Origin: Linnemannia hyalina
Taxonomy: Eukaryota > Mortierellomycota > Mortierellomycetes > Mortierellales > Mortierellaceae
Assembly: GCA_019671135.1 (NCBI GenBank)
Contig: JAHRHY010000015.1
Span: 1,178,001-1,242,000 of the forward strand
DNA length: 64,000 nucleotides
Reading direction: 5' to 3'
Position 1 is the first letter of the stretch. Each line of letters starts with the position of its first letter. The translations under genes and the position numbers were made by a program. This document shows, one piece after another, positions 33,824 to 44,819 of the stretch. Below the pieces are notes generated by a model. It saw nothing but the letters and a program-made list of their open reading frames with translations. It searched no databases and was not told the DNA's origin.

Positions 33824-34740
33824 AGCAGGCGACGGGATGATCGGGATGTCCAGGAAAGTTCAGAAGAACCAGTACGACAGATACGCCATTTAACGCCATG
33901 GAATAAAAACAATTTTTTTTGACTATCAACGGACTCCTGTTTGGTTGGCCTTGAGGCTTTGGACACTTTCAACGATGACCATTCCTTATTGGCGGACAAC
34001 AAAAAGGGTGCACTGGAGCACACACATTGAACACATTTGAACTTCACGGGTAACGCAGGTCGCTGGATCAGGACTCTGCGGCGTCCTCGTGAAGGAAACA
34101 TTGCACTGTTTAAGAAGGGCGTATTTATCATTTGTTGCTTGTCATATTACAGCAGTTCACAGCAAGCGATTCTCAAAGCAGTCTGGAGAGTGCTTTCTTT
34201 GTCAGTTGAACTTCTTCGAAGAATCCAACTTTTCGCAGAGGCGCAAAGGATTCTCGACTGAATACATCTTAGGCAATGGTGATCCTTTATTTATTTTTCT
34301 ACAAAGTGCGCATTTCTTGTCCCACCTCGACCGCAGGTAAAGTACGAGGAAACTGACGTCGCGTTTTTATCTGAAGTCGACTTGGACCTGACGATAGGTC
34401 AAGTCGACAATAGGGTTCACACTGCACTGCACGTTCATGTTGTTGCTGTTTTCTTTACAGAGCTCACAAGAAGAGCGATACAATATGGCAAGCTCGCGAT
34501 AGAGGGCGATATAATTATTTTCATTTTGACCTATTCTGCTTGTCTTTGGGTATAAACAAAGTAGAAAGGTCAAGGAGAGTGGGGAATGTTTTTGCTCATC
34601 TCTTCGGATGGTTGATTCTGGTTCGTGAGATTGCTTAGCCAGCTGAAGCCGCCTTTTCAATTGACAGCGTTCTACAAGACCTGTCAGGTTTCATTATGTA
34701 ATAGACGATACTGATTATGACTGAGTAGGAGAGTCCTTGG
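33824..34740. other. Transition zone to the duplicated half
   Basis: It holds the SAP-gene 3' end (AATAAA at 33902-33907) and then DNA with no supported gene. A 97-codon minus-strand frame at 34367-34660 has an ordered-looking end (NMNVQCSVNPIVDLTYRQV) but no start or splice context I trust. From here rightward, sequences recur in inverted or direct copies. Confidence 0.4.
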
Positions 34741-34744
34741 TCAT

Positions 34745-34900
34745 GTTGCGCGCTCTGATAGAACAAAAAACAAAAAGAAGTAGGTTGTTACAAACAGTAC
34801 AGTACGAGGCATTGATGTGCTTACTCCTGTGCAGAAAATGAGAGCATACCACGCATTTTTACCTTTGAAGGGCTTGGGGTTGGTGGGTCGGTCGGCGTTG
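34745..34900 (-). pseudogene. Fragment of a NACHT-type gene leader
   Basis: On the minus strand, a donor after CCCTTCAAAG (near 34868) and an acceptor TATCAG (near 34757) frame an intron. It is followed by an exon starting MTKDSPTQS and then TAA. Its first 23 bases match the start of the NACHT gene at 7986 at 21 positions, and both starts sit just after an intron. The frame ends after 9 codons, so only a leader remnant is present. Confidence 0.4.
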
Positions 34901-35029
34901 ATGAGTTTCAAGTGTGGTAGGGTCAAAAACACATTTATAGGTGATAGTTGCTCAGGGTTCACGCTTACGAGTATACGTATTTGAATTTGTATGCGGGTGC
35001 CTTTTAGCCTTGAAGGAAAAGGGAGAGGT

Positions 35030-35360
35030 GCGCGTTTGCTCTTTTTGCTGCCCAGGAGTTGATTCCGAATGAGGATGGAAGAAGAATGAAACACGAAGAG
35101 ATGAATGGAAGCCAAATGAGAGAGGTCGGTAGTCGCTGATGAAGGTGAGGATGACAATGGTGATAGTGATGGTGATGGTGATGCCGAAGGGGGAATGGCG
35201 AGGGATAAAGGAGGAGTGAAAAAAAGAGCAACAGCGAAAAAGCAAAAAAATAAATAAATGAAGTTATTCGATGGCCTCTTCTTTGTTTTTGAGGTTCTAA
35301 CACGCACAGACATGGACTTGTTGAAGGGTAGAAGTTTTCTCAGTAGCGAAGCAACGACAT
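35030..35360. repeat. Diverged inverted copy of the window's right end
   Basis: The plus strand here is a diverged reverse complement of about 63740-64000. Shared words include AGAAAACTTCTACCCTTC, GTTAG(G/A)ACCTCAAAAACAAAG and GGCATCACCATCACCATCA. A third, direct partial copy of about 100 bp lies at about 48010-48110 (GAGTGAAAAAAAGAGCAACA). The match runs into the window edge, so its full extent is unknown. Confidence 0.7.
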
Positions 35361-35479
35361 TAACAGGTAATACAACCACCTCTTTTTATTTGTTTTCTGT
35401 AAAAAATAATAATCACTATGCTCATTGCGGAATATGCCTCTCTTTCCGAGTTCTGTCTCTAATCTTCCAATAGCTTGTC

Positions 35480-36250
35480 AGCAGCGAGTTGGGAGATGAC
35501 AAGAATGCAGATGAAGCCCCTCGACCATTACTTCCCCTGATAGCGAAAGCATCTCCAACGTCGGTCTCTGGAAGAACAGGTGGCAGATAAAGCGCTCTTC
35601 TTGCTCAAGGGTAAGGTGAATGGAGGTGAACACCGACTCCTTCAGGCTTCAGCATTGGGAGCATCAACTTTGTACTTATTACAACTCCCTCCATTCCCGC
35701 CGTCTTCGCCCTTCCTTTCACCTTCTTCAGGGCTCATTAAGATTCTCCTCGTCCTCCTCTTCCGTGACTGTCACGATTCTAACGAGCATTTCAGTTTGCT
35801 CAGTCCCAAGAAGTAAAGTTTGCGATCCAATGCCGACACCGCTTCTCGAAATCCATTTTCCCCTCCTCATCGCAGCCATCTGCGCATTTGGAAAGGAAAT
35901 GCATTTCTCTCAAGTCGAGAGAGAACAGTGGCTCGGCCATTGTAACGTCGGCATGGAGACGGCGTCGACGGGGCGAACAGCTCAAGAACCTCCAGCTCTC
36001 CGGCATTCCAATGGCGAAATTTCCAGCTGTTCCGGGTCAGTCGATCCGCAGCGACCACAACGTCTTCAGTGGCCTCATGACCATCAATGCCCACCCGAGC
36101 CCAATCGTGTTCATGTGCGGGGATGCGAGATGGCAGGGAGAAATCAATGACCTTAACGAGCGGCGGTCGACAACTCCATATGCGCGTCAAAATCCGTGTT
36201 TCAAAGAAGGATGTTGCAACTCCTTCGTTGTCGGCATACCCTCCAGTCCA
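35480..36250 (-). pseudogene. Fragments of an F-box/LRR gene (outer left copy)
   Basis: On the minus strand, 35500-35640 encodes LTLEQEERFICHLFFQRPTL, which aligns with LTLDQEERFASRLFFQRPML of the intact F-box protein at 43132. Further left along the gene, 35800-36190 has leucine-rich-like text (WNAGELEVLELF) but no continuous frame. Its mirror copy is at 63300-63640, where about 630 bp of this fragment and the CA tract are missing. Degenerate: no start, several stops. Confidence 0.6.
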
Positions 36251-36313
36251 TCACGGCCTTCCTTCCTCGACTGTCGACAGTCATTGAACTCTCATCAGTG
36301 AAAAACACGAAAA

Positions 36314-36368
<55 letters not shown>

Positions 36369-36840
36369 CCACAGTGACCACTAGAAATCACCACGCCCGG
36401 TACTCCTCTTGCCTCTTACAAACCATGACATCACCAGTCGGGTAAAAGTAACATAGTTCCTTGCAATCCTGGTCCTCCTGTTGTTCCAGAGTTACGAATC
36501 TAGACGAAAGATCCAGTCGCCATAAAGAAAGGAGAGCAAGAACAAGACAAGGGTTAATGACACTGAAAGACACAATAGACAAACAAACACCTGCACCGCA
36601 CCATGACCTTGATGCTACCCACGCTCACCCATCTTGCCCACCCACGCCCACCCATCTTGCCCACAACTACCCTTGAGCTAGCTAGCCTTGGCCGGCGGTA
36701 GACTCAGGTTGCCTCACTCACCACCATTGTTCAATAAGCAGCATGGTCAGGAATCGTACTCTATGAAGCCTCTCCAGGACACTCATGGGCGAGCCAACCG
36801 CAATGTAATGGATTTCAGTTAGTGGATGCGGCCAAACATC
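36250..36840 (-). repeat. F-box gene 3' flank repeat, copy 1
   Basis: About 550 bp found after each F-box copy in the window: here, 44820-45310, 48560-49080, 54442-54932 and 62935-63290. Shared words include CACAATAGACAAACAA, TTGCTCCAGAGTTACGAAT and GTGAGTGAGGCAACCTGAG. Copies are 80-95% alike by eye. In this copy a CA dinucleotide run (36317-36364) has expanded. The repeat seems to be the ancestral downstream flank, copied together with the gene. Confidence 0.7.
36317..36364. repeat. CA dinucleotide microsatellite
   Basis: About 24 uninterrupted CA units. The related 3' flank copy at about 48635-48655 has only a few CA units, so the run expanded here. Confidence 0.9.
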
Positions 36841-36849
36841 CACAGGTAG

Positions 36850-37297
36850 ACCTCACTTTCACACCGACAGTTGACCCATTCTGCACATGAATGTGAGATG
36901 GAAGCCAGGAAACCCTGATATTGTACAGTAAATGAGCCCTCGAAGAGGCGTTCTCATCCACTGGAATAGAAGAATGACGTTACACTGAATCTTGGACAAT
37001 AATAGTATCGGGAGGGATTTGGTTGTTGAGAGAGAGGGGGGAATTGGGTGCCATGATGAAGGAAGGAGGATGAATGAACGAGTGTGTACTTTCCTGTTCT
37101 GTTTCCTTGATTAGTCAGGACGGAGTGTCGAATGAGGGGACTTGATGTCGCGACAGATGTTGTCCGAGAGAGGGGGAACGAGCGATGCGGCAATGAGATT
37201 GGTGTAAGGGATACAAGCAAGAGAAGACAGAGAGCGAGACATGAGAGGGAAGGATGGATGGATGGAGAGGGGAGAAAGAGAAAGGGAATCAAAGAGT
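36850..37297. repeat. Diverged continuation of the left inverted-repeat arm
   Basis: It pairs with 62455-62930 in reverse complement at roughly 90% by eye, with single-base differences from 37297 outward. For example CTTCTCACTCTTTG here, read on the minus strand, is CTTCTCTCTCTTTG on the right. It marks the sharp end of the perfectly matching arm. Confidence 0.75.
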
Positions 37298-37549
37298 GAG
37301 AAGGAGAGGGGAAAGAAGAAAATAGATACAAGAGAAAGTACATGCAAGAGAAACTGGCGAATGAAGAGGCAATTGGCTGAAACGAGGAAAAGAAGAAAGG
37401 AAGGAAAGGGATGACGTCTGCGAAAGAACAACCCAAGCGAAAAGAGGGGAACAAAAAAGGAAGGGTGGGTGGCGGTGTATAAGTTCACAGGATGAATGTA
37501 CGTGAGGCAAAGAGACAAGAACAATAGTAAGAGACACCTTGGTGAAGCG

Positions 37550-37747
37550 AGTAAAATCTGAAAGGTTGTTTTCTGCACCATGGTGCATGGTGTGTCCATG
37601 TATTTGTAGCATTGTGCCTGCAACAGTGAGGACCAAGGAATCATCACTTTTACCATCAGGGACATTAATAACCTTAATAGTTTCAGTGTCGATCGACCAT
37701 ATCACAGCATTTTGATTCGCATTTTCATTTCTGTTGATCAGTGGCAA
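37550..37747 (-). other. Exon-like conserved segment of unknown protein
   Basis: The minus strand encodes NENANQNAVIWSIDTETIKV, then SLVLTVAGTMLQIHGHTMHHG, ending at a possible donor (ACCAAG|GTGTCTC). The diverged copy at 49870-50030 keeps much of the protein (IDTETLKD, SLILTVTGTMLQIHGHTMHHG) despite base changes and an insertion with a stop. The mirror copy is at 62005-62202. I do not recognise the family. It lies in a ~950 bp stretch between F-box pseudogenes and their 3' flank, absent after the intact gene. Confidence 0.4.
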
Positions 37748-37821
37748 TGTGAGCTCAATCTGACCATTGTCACTATACTATCGCCATATTTCATATTTGT
37801 TTGATGGGTTTTGATATGGTT

Positions 37822-38906
37822 TTAGGCTGGTTGACCAAGACCTGTGACTTGCCAAGCTCGTCCATCCATTCCGAAACTCCCGAGTGCTCGAACTCTGAGA
37901 GGGGAGACAGAGTAAAGTTCTCCAACGCCGGCACCACAGCCAAAAGATTGTGGAGCTCAGCGCGCGTCTACATATCCTCACCCAGAAGAGTGAGCTCATT
38001 TAACTTTTGGGGTATTTTGAGTCCTACCAGGTGGCAAATCAGAGACAGCCTATGATACTGCCACAATGAGCTGGGACAGGACAAAGGTATTGCTGGAGGA
38101 AATGAAGGGTCCCACAATTCCTTCCGTCTCATCGTCTTCAGCGTCAGCATCGTCATCGCCTCCATCCTCTTAACCTTCCTCCTCAAAATCGACCACTGCC
38201 TCTTAACCTTTATTATCATATTCCCCGATTTGGTTACCGGCCTCAGAAACATCCTGCTTGTGAGCTCCTTGTTCTTCGCCGAAGTCTCTACCAGAGTCTT
38301 CGACATCCAGCTCCTGTGTGTCTTGTGCCGCTTCCTCGACGTCCTCTGCTTGACCGTCAGGGATCTCAAGGTTCACTGAGGTGAGAATTTCGGCCTGTCG
38401 TGGTGTTGTGTCGACATAAATGAGGGGAATAGAAGTGTGTATGTGATAAATGAGCTTTATGGAGCAATAAGTGGGCTAAAAGGGAAGGTGTCTCTTTATT
38501 GTCCATATCCTTTTAGAGCACACTCTCTTAGCACACGAGTAAACATGCGGTCACTGCGACTATTAACTGCTAAATATCACAGACATGTTGTGTGCGTACA
38601 CAACACCCAGCCATGGCGAGGTTCAACGAGGTCAGCTCCTCCAACTCCATCAGAGGTACGAAAAGATAGAGTCGTTGGGCTCGTCATTGACATCGCTGGA
38701 GAACGCATTGTCGGGATTTTCGTCGGGTTTTGTCGGGGTCGTTGTCAGAGGCGACGATGGCTCTTTAATTGCAGGGAAGTGATTGTAGTCCAGACAATAG
38801 GCGAAAGGGAGCCCTTCCACTTTCTGTGCACCTGTAACCTGGCGTAGCGGAAATGGCCGTCCATGTAACTACCGATATGGCGCAGGACTTTTACAGGGAG
38901 ATTCAT
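37822..38906 (-). pseudogene. F-box/LRR pseudogene A, left arm
   Basis: Starts at 38906 with MNLPVKVLRHIGSYMDGHF and WKGSLSPIVWTTITSLQLK, a degenerate F-box. Most of the leucine-rich middle is missing or out of frame. An acidic segment follows (DDDADAEDDETEGIVGPFIS), with two in-frame stops just before it, matching the intact protein's DDDADAGDDETEEIAGPFIV. The C-terminus (LLAVVPALENFTLSPLSEF) resembles LAVTPALENLTLSPLSVH. A ~25 bp LTR-like remnant at 38041-38065 sits at the deletion point. Identical mirror copy at 60846-61930. Confidence 0.75.
38041..38065 (-). mobile_element. LTR terminal remnant inside F-box pseudogene A
   Basis: Minus-strand TGTGGCAGTATCATAGGCTG resembles the start of the solo LTR at 51340-51603 (TGTGATAGTATCGTAGACTA). 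It sits where the pseudogene lost its leucine-rich middle. Mirror copy at 61687-61711. Confidence 0.45.
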
Positions 38907-38999
38907 GTTCGATAGACCCGCTACAAGAGGAGGGCGGCCATTGGGAGGAAACGGAAGGACAGTGGTGTTGATTGCTGTGTGTGTTAGTATGTTTATGTA

Positions 39000-41900
39000 T
39001 GCTGAATGAAGTGATAGTTGTTGTTGTTGTTGCTGCTGAGATTGCTGTTGGTGCAGTTGCAGTTCCTGAGGGAAGAGAGAGAGAACCGATGAATCGAGTG
39101 CATCGGTACAGGTAGAGTGGCAGCATTTTGTTAATTTGGGTCACATACAATGTATGGGTGGACAAGGAGTAAAAAACTGAGATTGTCGAAAGATTTCAAC
39201 CAAACGAAAAAGTATGTCGAATGGGGGATTGACATTTGGTATCCTTGGCAGATCACCAGAGGAGTAATAGAGACAAGACTGCCGCCACTTGAAACTTGAG
39301 TAGTAGGACTTTCGGTCGATGTAATAAAAGTGGACGTGAGCATATGGGTTATCGGTGACAGTGACAAGAAAAGACGTTGAATCGAAAACACGACACACAA
39401 GAGTAAAGGGGGTCATGATTTTTACAGAGAGACGAAATGATAAAGTTATATTGTTAATTCAATCAGCTACTCATCCGTTCAGCCGACGACAACGTCAACA
39501 TTCATTCAGAACGGTTAAAAAAACAAGGGGGGAGGGGAAGGAGGGGGGGAGAAGAGTAATGAGAGAAAGGGTTGTTGCTTGTAGTAATTTGTCTCATGAC
39601 TTGAGTCAAAGAGAAATGCGACAAGAAAAAAAAAGAGGGGGGGGGGCGAAGATTCTTTCCTAGCAACGCAGCTGAAGACTGATCAACATAGTTGCTTTCT
39701 TCCGTTCCTAGTTCCTTGTTCTCATATATTCTATCCTTGCTCCCTTCGCCATTTCCCACACACACTATCTCCTGCATCGATCGTTGACAATTGTGTGAAT
39801 GGTTCTGAGGAACTAGTTCAGATAATGAAAAAGGGGGGGAAAAGAAGTGACCTGTGACTTCGTTGTAGTTGCTTTTTTTCTCGTTTATCTCCTCCAGGGA
39901 AGAAAGTACCAATAAACGCAGCGCATACTCAACAACAACAACACACATATTCAATGACATGCATTCTACAGCACAACCTAGCAAACAGCATGTCGCCACT
40001 CCCACTCATTCCCCTCCACCACCGTCCTCAGTAGGCGCATGCATATGAGCAGCTGAGTTTTATTGCCAAGAGTCGCGTACTTTGGGCTGAATACATTTTC
40101 TCCACATAAACGGGGACATTTTTTCGCGTACCCCGGCTCACATGATAACAACCTTACAATAAGGTTCGACATGGTCCAACCAAGGCAACCATGGGCCATT
40201 TTGTTTGTTGATTATTGTTTTGGTATTACCATTTCTTCTTGGAGTATCTTATATCTGGTCTATAGCTCACGGAGGTTCTACGCGATATGGGAGATGTGCA
40301 GGACATTCATACTTGAGAAAGAGGACGGGAGGGAGCGCGAGTAGAGGAAGAAAATAAAGCAAAGGAAGATGCCACAGATGCTCCAAGACTCAATCACAAC
40401 AAGACCAAGCGTTGAGGGATGACTTGTGATTTGCTGACGCGAAGTTAAGTTAACTTGACAAGAAAGTTGATTTAAATTTTTCCTTTAATGCAGCAATAAC
40501 AAACGTTTCTGTTTGAAAGAGAAGTCAAACAATCACAGACAAGAGATGCGCCAAATTAAAAGTAGAGAAATCTTGAGCGTTGAGAACCGTACTTGTAGAT
40601 GTGTGTTTTGTCTCTCTCTAATGAAGCTTTAGGTTTGCGAGACAATCGCGTCTCGCTATTGCCCTGGCCGATGAAAGATAAGTCCGCTAACTTGTTGTTT
40701 TCGTTTCTGTGGATTTTTTTATTTCATGAACGTGAGTATCCGGTAGAATAACCGTTTGGCTCAAGCAAGGAGGAACGACAACAAAATAAAAGGCAAGAGT
40801 TGAACAAGGAAAAGATAATACGTTGTCGGAACGGGGGATGAATTGCAATGGGTATTCAATCAGACAACTGGAGGAAAATACCAAGAGAAGGGTTGCTCAG
40901 GGTAACATTCTTTCCATTTGCGTCCGGGCAAGACTGGATTGAACAAAAAAAAGAAACAATGCATTATCAAACGAGGATTGAGTTGCAATATGTATTCAAT
41001 CAGACGACCGGGGACGGAAATCCTAAAGAGAAGGTTTATGAAGGGTACCTCTCAAGCCCTTCTTTGCATTTGTCCTATTGTAATGCCTTTCATCCTTTGA
41101 GTTTGGGTTCGGACAGGGGGTGGGTGGTGTTTTTGTTATCAATGCCCTTGTTTGTTTTTTTCTTCATTTGTCGTTGCCGTTGTTGCTCGATTGCGTCATA
41201 TGCGTCCTCTTTTCTTCCTTCGCTCATGCAAACAACTCTGTCCGTCTTTTTTGATTGACTCGGAATAAGGCAGGGTTGACCGTTTCTTGAGGAATGGAGA
41301 GTCAGAGATAGGGTATCAAGCTCAGACAAAGCATTATTCCATGTCTGTGTGGATACGTCTGTCCGAGCGTTTTAATATTTCCGGTCCAACGATTCCATTG
41401 TTTGTTACAACCATGCATGATTACAAAAACAATAGTACTTGCAGAGAAAGAAAACAACACAGCATGCACTGCCAAACAAGAGCTTTCTCTCCTTTACCGA
41501 CAAAAAATAGTTGTTAGATAGAGAGAAAGCAAGACCCGCATTCACATCCATGTTGCTTCTCTCTCACTTTGTAGACGTACCTCTATTTGTTTTCCTGCGA
41601 CATCAACTGCAATGACAGAAGTAGAACTGAAAAATAAAACAAATAGTATCTCCATCTTCCAATGCAACCACCCCCTTTCACCCTTTTTCTCATTTTCTCC
41701 CTTCCTCCTCCTGAACATGCGCTGTATCTTAAAGGTGATTCCACGACTGAGAGCAATCGAGCAACCAAAAGTAGTAATTGAGGGTGGCGTGTGCCTTGGT
41801 AAACTTGGTGAAGAGAAAGCGAACAATTTCCTGATCGTGTGGCCATGTAACCGTGCGCAGATCTTTTTGTCGTTGCTCATTCCTCAATGCACTCATTGGG

Positions 41901-42840
41901 TTCTGTCGTGGATGATTGTGGGAATGGTTATGGAGAAGAATGAGAGAGCAACGATGTATGTATTGTCCTCGCACTGTTGCTGTGTTTGTTTGCCCCTGTT
42001 TGACGTTCACTTTTTTCTCTTGCTTTCTTCAAAGAAAAAAGGAGAAAACGATTAACCAGTCTGGTACACTTCACGCTTTTTTTCAGGCAGAGAATTTTTC
42101 GATGGGCCCCCTTTGCACCAATTCCTCGAGATTAGTCTGTTGTTGTCTAACAGTCTGACCATTGACAACTGTCGATTCGAGAAAGAGGAAGAGGGATGGA
42201 TGGAGAGAGCGTGGTGGCCTTCTCTATGTGTGTTCTCATACGAAATATGGCCTACAACTTTTATGTACTCTTCTTTTTCCTTCTCTTGCTGCCAGACAGG
42301 AAATGATGATCGATGAGCGCGAAGAGGGAAAAAAAAGCGCGTCTAATTGTATTGGACTGTTTACTCCATATATATTTTTCCTTTTTCTTTTCGATTGTCA
42401 AATGAAGGGTTCGCTTTCTTTTTCTGCTTCGTTGTTTTTTATTCACCGTTCTCTTCCTTGTCGCTACCAACGATTACTACTATGCTTGCACCCACCTTCA
42501 TTACATTACTCGAAAGTCATGATCTCTAGGATTCTTGTGTTGCTACTCTCATCTCTCTCACTCCTCTAGTTGTCTTGCAACGACAAGATAATATCAACCT
42601 CCAGGCAAACAGACGAGCTTTTTTTTGCTTGGAATCATTCTTTTTTCACTCACCCAACATTGTTTTCGTCCCCTCTCTCCTTCTCTCTCCCCCTCTCTCT
42701 CCCTCTATCTTTGCCCATTGATGCAGTACAACAGCTCAACTCCCCTCTGTTGTCTGAATCGGCCATGTGAATGAGTGCACCGTGAGAACGAATCGAGGTC
42801 CTGGTGGCGCCGACTAGTTCCGCGCCGTGCGAATGAATAG
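39000..42840. other. Left-arm region without supported genes
   Basis: The left end is the 5' flank of pseudogene A: CT-rich on the minus strand, with an AAC run near 39020. The rest has many homopolymers, GA/CT tracts and short frames without conserved content. A degenerate direct repeat of about 60 bp occurs at about 40845-40905 and 40975-41035 (TTGCAATGGGTATTCAATCAGAC versus TTGCAATATGTATTCAATCAGAC). The right end, from about 42560, is probably the promoter of the intact F-box gene. The mirror copy is 56912-60752. Confidence 0.5.
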
Positions 42841-42944
42841 ACCGTGTAAATGAATGGTTGTATTCTCATACTTTGTCTTCAGAAACAATAAAAATCTAGT
42901 ATTCCCCCCTGTTTTTCTTTCTGCTCTTCATTCACTCCACTTTT

Positions 42945-43060
42945 GCAGTTGCACTCGCTCCACTTTTACAGTTGCACTCGCTCCACTTTGCAGTTACACC
43001 TACTCCACTTTACAGTTACACCTACTCCAATTTACAGTACCCACTCCACTTTACATTTAC
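42945..43060 (+). repeat. Tandem CTCCACTTT-ACAGTTACACCTA leader repeat
   Basis: About six imperfect 18-24 bp units (CTCCACTTTTGCAGTTGCACTCG, CTCCACTTTACAGTTACACCTA and similar) lie in the 5' leader of the F-box gene, less than 200 bp before its ATG. Mirror copy at 56692-56807. Confidence 0.75.
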
Positions 43061-43131
43061 ATCAACTGCAGCTCAACCAACACCACCACTCAACCACCTC
43101 AACAACAACAGCAACTTCACCAGCAACACCC

Positions 43132-44805
43132 ATGGCCAACCCAGCATCCAGCGCTAATCCTCTTCAGGAAGTGCACCTCCCAGCAGAAGTCATACACCAG
43201 ATCGGTCAATCGCTGGACGGGCCGTCGCTGTACAGCGCACTGAGGGTCTCACGGCGATGGAAGGCGGCGCTGTCCCTCAACTTGTGGACTCGGATTTCAG
43301 CTTTACAAGTTCAACACAAGTCGTTCCCGTTTCGGCGCCCCTCTTCCCCTTCCTCTCCCTCACCCTCTTCGCCTTCCTCTTCTTCTCCCTCGCCCTCGTC
43401 CTCTCCCTCTCCCTCTGCCTCCCTGTTTGAAACACATTTTCTCCAAACTCAATATTTCCATTGGACGGATGTAGCGATTGCAAGAGAGTTGTACCCAAAC
43501 CAGGTGCCTTCCAGCAATCGTGACCTCTCCATGAGCTGCCTCGGAAATATCTTGAGAATGACCAAGAGAGTCAAGGAGTTGATGATTCAAACAAGAGGCA
43601 TGGATAGTTTCGATGAGGTGCTTCAGGCTATCCGGACGATGGAGAGGCTTCAAGTTCTGGGGCTGCAATTCCCTCACAGTCAAGCTCCCTTACCCTTGTC
43701 TCCACTCTTTGAATGCTTTTCAAAGCTGAGGGAGTTGCATCTCCGAGGCAAGTGGTATGGACTGCATGGACAGGCAGGATACACAGGACTCGAAGCTGAT
43801 CAGGAGGCAGAAGTCGCGGATGGCGGAGAGGAGGGAGAAGGCGCTTGGCAAGTCAAGAAGCTCACGGTTTGCCGGACTGACATAGGCATCGCGGAATTGT
43901 GCCCCATCTTGGAGTCAATTTTAATCGAACATGTCCCGCAAGAGTACGTCCAGGATGAACTCCCGACGTTCCAAGTTATCGCTGACTGCACCACCCTGAA
44001 GGCGCTAGGATTTTGCCCTTTAGTGGATGAAGCGGACATGGCAAACTTGGAAACGTTCATGGGAAGTTTGGCAACGGTCGAAAAGCTGAGTGGCTTTCCG
44101 TTGTGGTGGTCGACTCAGGCTGAGATGCTGACGACAGGTCAAGAACAGATCCCCGAGGCCGAGCTGGAGGAGGAAGGCGAGGAGGATGAGGAGGATGATG
44201 ATGCAGATGCTGGAGACGATGAGACGGAAGAAATTGCCGGACCCTTCATTGTCCTCAGCAATTTCTTTGCCATGCCCAGGCTCAAGGAGCTTGAGGTGAC
44301 CGTTTCCGCTCTCACGTTGGATCAAGAAGAGCGCTTTGCATCTCGGTTGTTTTTCCAACGGCCAATGCTTGAGCGGCTTCTGCTTCCGACTGAGATGCAT
44401 ATACCCCTGGAGTCACTGCTGCAAGCCGATTGGGTTTGCACCAACCTGACTGAGCTTCAGCTGGGAATCTTCCCTCCAGAAGATGAGGATGAGTTTGACA
44501 ATATGTGGCGGAACTTTTTCCTGCAAATTGGCAGACTGACCCACATCACCACTCTGCACATCACCACCACCGACTTGGCCAAGGAGCAGGACTGCCTGGC
44601 TGGACTTAGACATGCCCGAAACTTAAAAGAGCTCACTCTTTTGGATGAGGGTATGTGGACGTACGATGAGCTCCGCGGCGTTTTGGCTGTGACGCCAGCG
44701 TTGGAAAATCTAACCCTGTCTCCCTTGTCAGTGCACGAGCACTTGAAAATCTTGGGATGGATGGGTGCGCTTGGTAAGGCACATATCTTGGCCAACCAGC
44801 CCTAA
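43132..44805 (+). CDS. F-box/LRR protein, left-arm copy
   Basis: Likely substrate receptor of an SCF ubiquitin ligase, recruiting targets to Skp1-Cul1. Single exon, 557 residues from the ATG in CACCCATGGCC. The frame is open to 42943, but that part translates the tandem CACTCCACTTTACAGTTACACCTA leader. The F-box is at about residues 12-55 (VHLPAEVIHQIGQSLDG, LRVSRRWKAALSLNLWTRI). A Ser/Pro run follows at about 66-99, then leucine-rich repeats (LQVLGLQFPHS, KLRELHLRGKWYG, LKELTLLDEGMW, ALENLTLSPLS). An acidic insert lies at about 343-372. The frame is intact, unlike its paralogues here. Poly(A) signal AATAAA at 44817-44822. Identical to the right-arm copy. Targets unknown. Confidence 0.82.
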   Translation: MANPASSANPLQEVHLPAEVIHQIGQSLDGPSLYSALRVSRRWKAALSLNLWTRISALQVQHKSFPFRRPSSPSSPSPSSPSSSSPSPSSSPSPSASLFETHFLQTQYFHWTDVAIARELYPNQVPSSNRDLSMSCLGNILRMTKRVKELMIQTRGMDSFDEVLQAIRTMERLQVLGLQFPHSQAPLPLSPLFECFSKLRELHLRGKWYGLHGQAGYTGLEADQEAEVADGGEEGEGAWQVKKLTVCRTDIGIAELCPILESILIEHVPQEYVQDELPTFQVIADCTTLKALGFCPLVDEADMANLETFMGSLATVEKLSGFPLWWSTQAEMLTTGQEQIPEAELEEEGEEDEEDDDADAGDDETEEIAGPFIVLSNFFAMPRLKELEVTVSALTLDQEERFASRLFFQRPMLERLLLPTEMHIPLESLLQADWVCTNLTELQLGIFPPEDEDEFDNMWRNFFLQIGRLTHITTLHITTTDLAKEQDCLAGLRHARNLKELTLLDEGMWTYDELRGVLAVTPALENLTLSPLSVHEHLKILGWMGALGKAHILANQP

Positions 44806-44819
44806 AACTATACCAAAAT

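Noticed and set aside
36317..36364. CA run as a telomere-like or CRISPR-like array
   Set aside because: It is a simple dinucleotide microsatellite with no spacers, and no telomeric TTAGGG-type repeats occur anywhere in the window.
37111..37665. 184-codon minus-strand frame in both arms
   Set aside because: The first part overlaps the exon-like segment in another frame; the rest is CT-rich low complexity. Not a supported gene.
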